This document shows positions 10,727-19,975 of a stretch of DNA of 64,000 nt, one piece after another (within the stretch, counting starts at the first letter, position 1; every line of letters begins with the position of its first letter). The DNA is from Heloderma charlesbogerti. Its lineage: Eukaryota > Chordata > Lepidosauria > Squamata > Helodermatidae. The position numbers were made by a program, and so were the translations under genes. Below the pieces are notes generated by a model. That model made no database searches. It saw only the letters and a program-made list of their open reading frames with translations, and was not told where the DNA came from. The stretch spans positions 620,001 through 684,000 of the forward strand of contig JANEZZ010003061.1 of the NCBI GenBank assembly GCA_026122225.1, read 5' to 3'.

Positions 10727-11248
10727 AAATCCAAAATAAATAAATGTTAGCATCTCCATTACTTGCAGTCTCATGGAGATACCCATAAGGGGATATGATG
10801 ACAAACATACCCCTAGAATAATTATAAAGTTCTGCAACCATTGGATATAGCAGAGAGCCTGAGTGTTTAAAAATTTCACAGGGAAAAACTTGCCATCTAA
10901 ACTGGCTGCTTGTATGTGTTGAAAAGGTTTGTGAGACATTTTTTAAATGGCCTTGTTTACAAATTCTGCAGAATGAGTAGGTAGAGTTCTCAGGTGGAAG
11001 AGTGGATTGTAGAGCTTTAGACTGTGTAGGTGGGGGATAATATAATCCCTTGTGATAAAAGCTCTTGCAAGCATAATACATGCACAGCAAGGAGCAAGCT
11101 AGGTTAAAGCAGCTTTCCCTGATAAGTTTAGTGCTGGTTGTATTTTACACTTACAGGTAGGCTGGGTATTTTAAAAACATGACCTATCATTAAACAAAAT
11201 GCTTTTCCCCATCTGATGTGGTGCAGACTGCTCTACCAACTCATTGAC

Positions 11249-11590
11249 TGGATTTGCACAACACGCTAACCCACACTCAGTGGTTGAGTGTGGGATGTTG
11301 AACTGTGGGTTAGCGTTTTGTCTGAACCCAGGACATTTTCTGCAGGGTGGCTTGTTAACCATGCAGTGTGACTTATTTTTCTCAAACAAGCCACCTTGAC
11401 AACCCATGGTTTGTTGTTGGGTTGTTCAGGGTGGTTAACAAGCCACATTGAATGGTTAACAAGGCACCTTCTGGAAAATGTCCTCAGTTCAGACAACACA
11501 CTAACCCACGGTTCAACAAACAACCCATGGTTCAACAACAACCCATACACAGCCACTGAGTGTGGGTTAGCATGTTGTGTGAAAAGCCCC
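11249..11590. mobile_element. Compound foldback element, copy 1
   Basis: About 340 bp. Outer terminal inverted repeats carry CACAACACGCTAACCCACA and its complement, with additional inner inverted repeats around AACCATGCAGTGTG and AAGCCACCTTGACAACCC. Near-matching words TCATTGAC and CCATTGAT flank it and may be a worn 8-bp target duplication. Related copies lie at 34,348 and 37,853. Confidence 0.7.
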
Positions 11591-11595
11591 ATTGA

Positions 11596-11872
11596 TTGGG
11601 TTCAGATGATATGCCATGGCGCGTCATGGGTTATTTAACCCATGACAAACTGCAGTGCCCACATACACTAAGTTGAATATTAAACCCCCACTTGAGGGTT
11701 GTCATGTCATGCAAACCCGGTGACCGTGATTTTCTTAAAACAGACGATATGCAGGGGTTGCATATTCAAAATGGCAGTTGCATGCACCCTGCATGCACCG
11801 CAGCAGCCTCACTGTGGCTTAAATTAAATAACTCAAAGTGAGCTGTCGAGTCGTGTGAACAGCCCCATTCTG
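11596..11872. mobile_element. Foldback-like element, unassigned
   Basis: Begins GGGTTCAGATGATATGCC and ends CGTGTGAACAGCCCC, a loose terminal inverted repeat. Internal palindromes include CATGGGTTA/TTTAACCCATG and CCTGCATGCA. It directly abuts the foldback element at 11,249-11,590. Confidence 0.45.
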
Positions 11873-12029
11873 TTGTACGTGTAGACAACCCATTGACATG
11901 GAAAACTCTGAATCTTGTGGAAAATCTACTCTCTGGTATTTGAATCAAGTCTTGGTTCTTGTTGACCAAGAAATGAGACTTGTTAACTAGAAATGTGGTC
12001 ATTTTTAGCCCCCTCTCCCTCCTCTAACA

Positions 12030-12118
12030 GTCCAAATCTATGCATTTCTACTCAGAAGTAAGCTTCAACCGAGTTCCATGGGGCTCAGTCCCAGGAAAGT
12101 GTGTATAAAATTGCAGCC
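12030..12118. repeat. Short palindromic reptile repeat
   Basis: Carries the recurring words CTACTCAGAAGTAAG, GAGTTCCATGGGGCT and AGTGTGTATAAAATTGCAGCC. Related copies are near 19,683, 33,985, 39,670 and 44,345. Probably a short non-autonomous DNA transposon. Confidence 0.55.
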
Positions 12119-12119
12119 T

Positions 12120-12428
12120 AAGCTGTGGAATGAGCTCCCTAGAGAGATTTGCCTGGTGCCTACATTGTACTCCTTCTGTGCCAGGTGAAGACCTTTTTAT
12201 TCTCCCAGTATTTAAACATTTTAGCTTCCTAGTCTTTTAGCTCTGGTGTTTTAAATCTGTATTTTAAATCTCTACATTGCTGCTAGGTTTTATACTGGTT
12301 GTACTGTTATTTTGTGGTTTTAAGCTTTCATATTTTATATTGTTTTATGCTGCCCTTTGTGATTTTAATTTTTGTGAACCGCCCAGAGAGCTTCGGCTAT
12401 TGGGCAGTATATAAATAAATAAAATATT
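12120..12428 (+). mobile_element. L2-type LINE 3' end
   Basis: Starts in the last part of the reverse transcriptase ORF (GTGGAATGAGCTCCCT, AGGTGAAGACCTTTTTATT) and runs through the T-rich 3' UTR to GTGAACCGCCCAGAGAGCTTC and TATAAATAAATAAA. Heavily truncated and non-coding. Confidence 0.8.
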
Positions 12429-12749
12429 TAAAAAACATTCCTGGAATGTTGGGCAACTTGTGTCTGGTGTGGGTTGTACCACCCTATTCACATGCTGCCT
12501 CTTCAATGACAATGGACTGAGTTGTGTCATTAGATGTAGCTGTAGTTGCCAATGCAGTTTTCTTATCAGGAAAATGCTGCTGTGTAAACTCCTTTGGCTG
12601 ATCTCCCTAGCTCGGGATGCACTCCATGACATGTCAGTTTATCCTGAGCTGTTCCTATTGGGTCTGTATGAAAGTACCTTAAGGAAGATCAGTTTTTTAA
12701 AATCCACATCTACTGCTACATAAAAAGCTGCTCTTAGCTTCTTTATCTG

Positions 12750-12910
12750 ATAGTTGGTTTGGCATAGTGGCTATAATGTTGGTCTAGGATCCCAGGAGAC
12801 TTGGGTTCATATCTCCACTCAGCTATCACACTCATGTCCTGCTTGTTGATTACCCCATAGGTCTCTGGTTGGACGCTGTGGGAACAGAATATTGGACTAG
12901 ATAGGCCTTT
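12750..12910 (+). mobile_element. SINE head fragment
   Basis: Contains TTTGGCATAGTGGCTATAAT, GGATCCCAGGAGAC and TTGGGTTCATATCTCCACTC, the tRNA-like 5' end of the SINE family at 17,872. The characteristic body (CTACCTCACAGGG) is missing; a fragment of the other SINE family (ACTAGATAGGCCTTTGGTCT) follows. Confidence 0.6.
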
Positions 12911-12919
12911 GGTCTGATC

Positions 12920-14128
12920 TGGCACAGCTCTTCTTGGCTCCTCAGTTCTCATTGAGGCACCTTGGGTCAGCCACTGTTGTAATGCTTGCCTCTTAAAGGC
13001 CTTGGAATGTGGCCTGTGTAAAGTGGGAGGGCCATGGAAAGGAAAGAAGAGAGAGTTGCGAAGTGAGTTTAAAAAATGGATGTTGGTGTGTGCAGCGGGG
13101 GTGGGGGGAGGAAGAAGGAAAAGAGAGGGGAGAAACATTTGGAGAAGAAGAGAAGGCAGCAGCAGAGTGAAGCAGCCCAGAAGGAAGTTCAGGGAAGGCA
13201 GCAGTGTAGTGAAGAAGAGAAGAGACAGATAGAGCAGCCCTCAGCAGAGGAGAAGAGTGAACCTTCACAATCAAAGCTGGCAACAACGGTCTGAAGAAAT
13301 GGAGATAAGCAACTGTTACTGAGTCACATCATACTTTGTAGTGAACTGTAGTTTAAAATTAGAGTTGTTCATATTTGGTGGATATCATTCTACTTGTTAT
13401 TTCATTAATATTTTATTTACCCCAAACTCCTTATGTTAAGTAAATACTGTTACATATTTAGTTGTTTGCCTTTTGCAATCTGCCCCTCCTCATCCTAATT
13501 ATAGAAACCTGAGACATTACCCTACGTGTCAGGCTAACCCTAACCCACCTCATGGGCTTGTTGTGATGATAACAGGAGGGGAGATTAGGCTGCCTTGAGT
13601 TCCTTGAGATAGATGTGATGATTAATAAACAAAATGTATTAACTTGTCAGTGTTTAACCTTGCTGGTTACCTGTGAAAATTAATTGAAAAATGTTTTCTA
13701 TCTTTTATTGCCTAGCACACTTTCACACCTGTGCAAAGTTTCTTACTGATGTTTAGTTCAATGCACATTGTTCTCAGGCCATTACAAAATTGCAAGCCCG
13801 TTTTCTAGCTTCTGCCTTGCCATTGCCTCTCCCTCTGCTGAAGACCCTGTTCACAGCTCAACAGCTCAGAGAATCTTGGCTGTCAGACATGGCTGCTGCT
13901 TGCCATCCTGAGCATAGGCCTTCTTTGCCGTGGTGGACAGTGCAGCAGCGCTCTGTCCATGTATGCTGGTGCTGAGATACTCTATTCAGCTTTGAAGCTA
14001 TCCTTGGAAGGCAAGCTAAAGGAAAGCGATCAGCCAAAGACTATAAACCAAAATGTGGATGGTTATCTCTCAATGAATTTATGAACTTTGGCCCACTGCT
14101 ACTTCCCCCACACTGCAACACTTTATTA
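12920..14128. other. Intergenic stretch, purine-rich segment
   Basis: Between 13,020 and 13,265 the plus strand is strongly purine-rich (GGAGAAGAAGAGAAGG type) and gives long but low-complexity ORFs that I do not regard as genes. A weak SINE-body echo (CCTCATGGGCTTGTTGTGATG) lies at 13,540-13,620. Nothing else recognised. Confidence 0.5.
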
Positions 14129-14156
14129 TCCATCCATCCATCCATCCATCCATCCA
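14129..14156. repeat. (CCAT)n microsatellite
   Basis: Seven tandem CCAT-type units. Confidence 0.95.
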
Positions 14157-14386
14157 AGTTTATTATACAGTCACAGACCATTCAAGGAACAAAGACACAC
14201 CCCAAACAGTCAAGTTTAACATCAGATAAATTACAGTAGGTGGACTGAAATAAATAAATAACAAAGTACTTTAAAAACACCACGATAAAAAATGTAATAT
14301 GCTAAATTAAAATATACATACTATGATATACAATGCAATAGATTAAGATATGTGAACTAAAATATATAGGGTAGTACATTAGAATA
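14157..14386 (-). mobile_element. LINE 3'-end remnant, left part
   Basis: Begins AAGTTTATTATACAGTCACAGACC, a form typical of the reverse-complemented 3' end of a LINE, then becomes AT-rich. The Tc1-like element at 14,389 is inserted in it, and 16,042-16,290 looks like its continuation. Family not assigned. Confidence 0.4.
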
Positions 14387-14388
14387 TA

Positions 14389-16039
14389 CAGTCAGGGCCA
14401 GAAATATTGGAACAAGGATAACTGTTTTAGCAGTTGGCCTCTGTACACCACCACATTGAAATTGAAAGGAAACACACCCAGATGGAAGCGAAGTCAGGGC
14501 TTTCAGCTGTAATTCAAGGGATTGGACAAAAGTGGGGCACTAACCATTCAGGAAGGACAGCCAGTGGCATAAACACACCCTCATCGTTGGTGGCTCATAA
14601 GTAATTGAACAAACCAACATAATTTCAAACTTAAGGATCGCCTTTAATACCTGGATAAAAATCCTTTGCAGTCAATGACTGCCTGAAGTCTGCAACCCAC
14701 GGACATGACCAAATGCTGAGTTTTCTCCCTTGAGATGCTTCGCCAGGCCTTCACTGCAGCTGCCTTCAGCTGCTGCTTGTTTATGGATCTTTCTGCCTTC
14801 AGTCTTGTCTTCAATAAGTGAAAAGTATGCTCTATTGGGTTGAGATCAGGTGACTGACTTGGCCATTGAAGAACATCCTACTTCTTTGCCTTGAGAAACT
14901 CTTGGGTAGCTTTTGCTGTATGGTGTGGGTCAATATCCATCTGCAATATGAAGCAGCGTCCTATCAGTTTGGCAGCATTCAGCTGAATCTGAGCAGAAAG
15001 TATAGCCCTATACACTTCAGAATTCATCCTGCTGCTTTTCTCAGCAGTCAGGTCATCAATAAACACCAGTGACCCAGTTCCATTTTCAGCCATACATGCC
15101 CATGCCATAACACTGCCTCCACCATGTTTGACAGATGATGTGGTATGCTCTGGATCATGAGCTGTTCCTTTCCTTCTCCATACTTTTCTCTTCCCATCAT
15201 TCTAATACAAGTTAATCTTGGTTTCGTCAGTGCAAATAATCTTATTCCAGAACTGGGCAGGCTTTTTTAGGTGTTTGCTGGCAAAGGCTAATCTGGCCTT
15301 TTGGTTCTTGAGCATTACCACTGGTTTGCACTTGTTATGAAGCCTCTGTATTTACATTCATAAAGCCGTCTCTTGACTGTAGATGTTGAAAATGACATGC
15401 CTACCTCTGCAAGAGCTTTCTTGACCTGGCTAAATGTTGTGAACGGTTTTCTCTTCACCATGAGCAGAATTCCGCGGTCATCCACTTTAGTTGCCTTCCG
15501 TGGTTTTCCAGGCCTTCTGCTGTTGCTGAGCTTGCCAGTTAATTCCCTCTTTTTCAGGATGTTCCAAACTGTTGTATTGGCCACTCCCAATGTTTTTGCT
15601 ATCTCTCTGATGGGTTTATTTGTTTCCTCAGCCTAATGATGGCCTCCTTCACTGGCATGGACACCTCTTTGGACCTCATGTTGGGAGTTCCAGTGAACAG
15701 CTAGCAAATGCAAATGTAACACTCAGAACCACCTCCAGGGCTTTTATCTGCTTGATTGGTCATGGGGTACCCAGGAAACAGGCCACACCTGGCCATGCAG
15801 CTGTTTGTCAGCCATTTGTTCCATTACTTATGAGCCACCAACGATGGGTGTGTGTGTATGCCACTGTCTGTCCTTCCTGAATGGTTAGTGCCCCACTTTT
15901 GTCAAACCCCTTGAATTACAGCTGAAAGTCCCGACCTCGCTCCCATCTGGGTGTGTTTCCTTCCAGCTTCAATGTGGTGGTGTACAGAGGCCAACTGCTA
16001 AAACAGTTATCCTTGTTCCAATATTTCTGGCCCTGACTG
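14389..16039 (-). mobile_element. Tc1/mariner-type DNA transposon, near complete
   Basis: A 1,651-bp element between TA dinucleotides (14,387-14,388 and 16,040-16,041), the Tc1/mariner target duplication. Terminal inverted repeats start CAGTCAGGGCCAGAAATATT and extend about 100 bp on each side, continuing as a longer imperfect repeat that includes CACCCAGATGG. The length is normal for the family. A broken transposase lies inside on the minus strand. Confidence 0.93.
14644..15679 (-). pseudogene. Tc1-like transposase, inactivated
   Basis: Read on the minus strand from an ATG near 15,677-15,679 to a TAA at 14,644-14,646. In order one sees: an N-terminal helix-turn-helix region with NTTVWNILKK; a GRPGKPRK-type AT-hook (GRPR-like) segment (15,490-15,540); a second helix-turn-helix; the first catalytic Asp in CTDETK (about 15,220); GGGSVMAW (about 15,110-15,135); the second Asp in a DIDPHHTAK block (about 14,900); and the Glu in SPDLNPIEH (about 14,835-14,855), i.e. 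a DD34E layout. Several stops and frame changes interrupt it: near 15,590, in INLY-stop near 15,200, and after KAKK at 14,878. It cannot make a functional transposase. The family moves DNA by cut-and-paste into TA sites. Confidence 0.92.
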
Positions 16040-16041
16040 TA

Positions 16042-16290
16042 TGGTAAATATATAAGATAAGGAAGAGACAACACAAGTTGACTTTAAGCAGAGATAATCC
16101 TTTTATGGGCCTTCGTAGCTGAGGAAAGAAATCTGGCCACTGTTTCTGTTATTATTTTTGCATCTGTTAGTAAATAAACCAGATACCATTCAAAAGCTCT
16201 ACCTGAGTATTTCAATAGGATAGAAGTTAATAATATATTTGGGTCATCTTTATAGAAGCTGTACACAAAGAAACATGGGCTAATGTTTCT
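16042..16290 (-). mobile_element. LINE 3'-end remnant, right part
   Basis: AT-rich sequence that probably continues 14,157-14,386 across the Tc1-like insertion, and may resume at 16,500-16,800 beyond the SINE. I cannot name the family. Confidence 0.35.
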
Positions 16291-16297
16291 ATAGCCC

Positions 16298-16495
16298 CAT
16301 ACCTAGTCCCCACTCAGCCATGGAAGCTCACTGGATGACTTTGGGCCAGTCACAGACTCTTAGCCCAACCTACCTCACAGGGTTGTTGTTGTGAGGTTAA
16401 AATGGAGAGGAGTATTATGCACACCACCTTGGGTTCCTTTAAGAGGAAAAAAGGTGGGTTATACTTGTAAATGTAATAAATAAATAAATACCCAC
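16298..16495 (+). mobile_element. tRNA-headed SINE, 5'-truncated
   Basis: Starts within the head at CCTAGTCCCCACTCAGCCATG, continues through TGGGCCAGTCAC, CCTACCTCACAGGGTTGTTG and CACCTTGGGTTCC, and ends with (AAATA)n. Same family as 17,872 and 59,650. Confidence 0.82.
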
Positions 16496-16499
16496 AAGG

Positions 16500-17002
16500 G
16501 AAAAACCATTCATTAAAAGGAGTACCTGAGAAACAGCCATCTAATACAGTGGAAGGCAGACAGTTAAACCTAGCCCTTGAAAAAAAGAAATCAAATGGTA
16601 TTTGGCGACAGTTACACGCCCCAGATAGTTAGTATGACCCTTTGGACAGAGTGTAGAACAAGTTTTCTGGGCTGCAGGCATAGACATACTGTTTGTCCAT
16701 ATCCATAATCTGGCATTTAACAATAGATTTTGCAAGACAGGGGCCCTGTACACTTTACTATCTCTTATTTGGGCCAAACAGAGATGACCTTAAGGGATAA
16801 TGAGGGAAGCAAGTGGTTCCCTTAAAAGATTTCCCATTACCCCATTCGCTCCCCTAAGTTTCAGTCACAGTATACTAAAGTCCTATATTTATTTATTTAA
16901 GAAATGTCTTATCTGCTTTTCATTATAAAATAATCCCAAATTGAGGTAGAAACAATACCCATATACAGCATGGAATAACAACAACTACAACAACAACAAT
17001 TT
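16500..17002. other. Unassigned repeat-like stretch
   Basis: 16,500-16,800 looks LINE-derived on the minus strand but cannot be named. The remainder holds a short (CAACAA) tract at 16,980-17,000. No gene. Confidence 0.35.
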
Positions 17003-17140
17003 ATTACACTTCTATACCACCCCATTGCCAAAGCTTTCTGGGTGGTTTACATTAGTTGAAATATTAAGTACAATATAAAAAGTTTAAAAGCCATTTACAT
17101 AAAAGCGGACACACAATATACACAAACAATATATAACTAA
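17003..17140 (-). mobile_element. L2-type LINE 3' UTR fragment
   Basis: Reverse complement of an L2 3' end: CTATACCACCCCATTGCC followed by AAGCTTTCTGGGTGGTTTACA and then A-rich sequence. Confidence 0.7.
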
Positions 17141-17871
17141 AAACAACTTTGTTTTTAATTAAAAAATTAAATCCTTGCCCTTCTAATTATGGTCTTTGCT
17201 ACTCATTTGATTCCTCTAAATTTTCTTTAACCAAGTTTTTCTATACTCTAGTTTTCTTTGTCTCTAGTTTTCCTAGAGTCATCTCTGGGTCAAAGAGACC
17301 CCCCACTCTCAGCTTAAGTCATAGATGGCTCTGGTTATTTTTAAAGGAAGATTTATTTTACAGTGGGCCAGATCCAATACAGCCAATGTACTCCTGCTCA
17401 TCGTGTTATGCCAGCGGGGCCCACCACTAGTGCAACAGGAAGTTAGCGCTTCCGAAAGTAACCCTGGAAATGTGCAGAAACACTTGTTTCTGAATCAGGA
17501 CAGGTCTATGGAACTCCCTTCTGTGAGCTCCGCTGACCTCCCCCATTCTGGAAACAAGTGTTTCCACTCACTTCCAGTTGCTTTATTTAAAATATTTCTT
17601 GGCCACCTTTCAGGGCAGGATCCTTCCCAAGGTGGTGTACACCAATAAGACACATAATAACATTAAGACCTGCTAGCTCTCCATTAGCAGTGACCAGCCA
17701 GATGGGCGATTAATAAATTTAAAATAAATAAATAGCAGTGGACCTCACAGGCCCATAGGCAGTATAGCATACTGCACAGCTACTCCAATGTAATGTTAAA
17801 ATATGCAGTTGTGTTCATATGGATGATATCTGGAGTCTGTACTGTCATGTTAATGCCTATGGGGTTTATTA

Positions 17872-18095
17872 ACTGAGAGCCACTGTGGTATAATGGTTAG
17901 AGTATCGGACTGGGACTCAGGAGATCCTGGTTCTAGTCCCCACTCGGTCATGAAGTTCACTGGGTGACTTTGGGGCAGTCACTGACTCTCAGCCTAACCT
18001 ACCTCACAGGGTTGTTGTGAGGATAAAATGGAGAGAAGGAAGGTCTTGTATGCTGCCTTGGGCTCCTTGGAAGAAAGGCAGAATATAAATGTCAT
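17872..18095 (+). mobile_element. tRNA-headed SINE
   Basis: Near-complete copy. The head is GAGCCACTGTGGTATAATGG with B box GGTTCTAGTCCC. Then come CACTCGGTCATGAAG, TGGGTGACTTTGGG, CTACCTCACAGGG, TTGTGAGGATAAAATGG and the tail CTTGGGCTCCTTGGAAG, AATATAAAT. Confidence 0.87.
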
Positions 18096-18099
18096 CATC

Positions 18100-19680
18100 A
18101 TCATTATCCATGCTTTGCCATTATCCATTAAACTACATGCCATCTCTGAAAAGTCAGCTTGGCATCATTTGTTTTAATCAAATTTATGTTGCCTTGCTAT
18201 GATAATAACCCTGTTTTCTTTTAAAAGGCTTTCCTTTGTGTTACTTGTTATAATAAATTTTTATCCACCCTGCAAAATGTGATTCCTGATAAAAGGTCAA
18301 TATCTTTTTCATAAAGCAGATAAAAGCATGTTTCTGCCAGATGAGTATGTGGGAGAAATACTAATTTGGGTATGGCGATTACATTACTACATGCCCACCA
18401 TATTAATAGAGATTAAACCATTGTGAATATAGCACAGCTACGGTAATTAGCTGTATCTGCCTAACTTGAGTTCTGGATTTCAGCAGAAGCTTCATATCCT
18501 GACCACTCCCATTTCCCCCCCCCCAACATGGACATCAAATCAATAGTGAGCTTGTATAACAGACACTGGGCCTCTCCCATATATGACCATGCAAGGCACA
18601 TGCCTGACAAAGGCAATAGTGCAATGTCCAGCAGACAATTACAGCCATTGTTTACATATGTTTTGCTCCTTTTAACGTGGTCTAGCAGAAGACTGCTACA
18701 CCATGTGACTGAAGAGTTTGCTGTGATGGTGGCAATGGTTTTGGATGGGCTGAAGGAGCGTGTGTGTGTGTGGATGTGGATATATAACAGCTAGGGAATA
18801 CTGGGAGCTGTAGGACTTTCTTCTGTCTAAATACACATAGGATTTCACCCTACTTTAACTAACATTAGAATACACATGCTAAGGTCTCCCCAGTCTCCCT
18901 TAGCCACAGCAACAAACTTCTAACATCAGAGCAACAGTGAGCCTGCAGCCAATAGAAGCCCACTGAGCGTGAGATATCAGAGCAGATCAAGCATTTGCTG
19001 CTGATGACATCCACGGCCTGTACATTTCAAAGCTGATATGCATTATGAATTGGCCTTGATATGTGTAAATAGTAACTGCTCAGATGCATTGTGTGAGCTG
19101 TATGATGTCAGAAGATGAGCATTTAGAAGACATAGTGGCAGCTTCTTGCGGTGGGGCCCACTGTAGGCAAAGGAATGTTGCTAGTAGAAAATCCAGTTAT
19201 GTCTTCTGTGAAAATGTTTTGTTAGTGTCCTGCTTGCAAGGATAAGCGTAACATTTGTGTGAATCATTTATTTGTGCATGTCATGATTAATTCATAATGT
19301 GTGAATTGGCTCTCAGAAGGAGTCGGGACATCCCACTTGAGCTGGTGCCCAGATATTTATTGCAAAGACGATCCCCAAGTTCAAACTGATTTCAGCAGGC
19401 AGATCTCCACCAGAACAAAGGCAAATGGAGGATGCTGTTAGAAGAAAACATTCAGCATCTGACACCTGAGGATATGCACGTAGTGCTCCTAAACTGATAT
19501 GTACTGCCTACTAGATTTGGGGTGGGGGGAGAGGGAAGAGAATATGACCTTTCCAAGCACTTTCTTCTCTGTGCTCTCAACCACCTAACAGTTCTATAGG
19601 GATAATGTCTAGACATTTTGTAGCCTGTGCTAGAAGCATTTATACAGTCCAAATAGATGTATATAGAACTGTGTCTATAT
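18100..19680. other. Intergenic stretch, mostly unique
   Basis: The right half of a Harbinger-like palindromic MITE is at about 18,786-18,850 (GGGAGCTGTAGGACTTTCTT, CATAGGATTTCACCC). Otherwise no gene or repeat is recognised. Confidence 0.5.
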
Positions 19681-19682
19681 AT

Positions 19683-19762
19683 ACACACCTAGTTGGAAGT
19701 AAGTTTCCATTGAGTTCAATGGGGACTTGCTCTCAGGGAAGTGTGTATAGGATTGCAGCCAA
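19683..19762. repeat. Short palindromic reptile repeat
   Basis: Words GGAAGTAAGTTTCCATTG, GAGTTCAATGGGGACTT and GTGTATAGGATTGCAGCC mark the family also seen at 12,030 and 44,345. Confidence 0.6.
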
Positions 19763-19805
19763 AGAGGAAAATATTCTTTATACAATTTAACACATTATGA
19801 TCATC

Positions 19806-19975
19806 ATCAGCATTTTTTAAAAAATTGTATCCTGCTTTTCCACAAAATTGTGCCCAAAGTGGCTCACAACATAACAAATGAACAAAAACAAGTATAATTT
19901 ACAAAATATCAAACAATAAATATAACAATATAAAAAAATACAATAGAAACAATTACAAATAACTATCATGTTGGC
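19806..19975 (-). mobile_element. LINE 3'-end fragment (CR1/L2 group), left part
   Basis: CCTGCTTTTCCACAAAATTG and AAAGTGGCTCACAAC are typical of reverse-complemented LINE 3' UTRs. The BovB at 19,976 is inserted in it; A-rich sequence at 22,531-22,680 continues it. The last 8 bases, ATGTTGGC, are the BovB target duplication. Confidence 0.55.

Noticed and set aside
12993..13294. Overlapping ORFs on both strands
   Set aside because: Explained by the purine-rich low-complexity tract.
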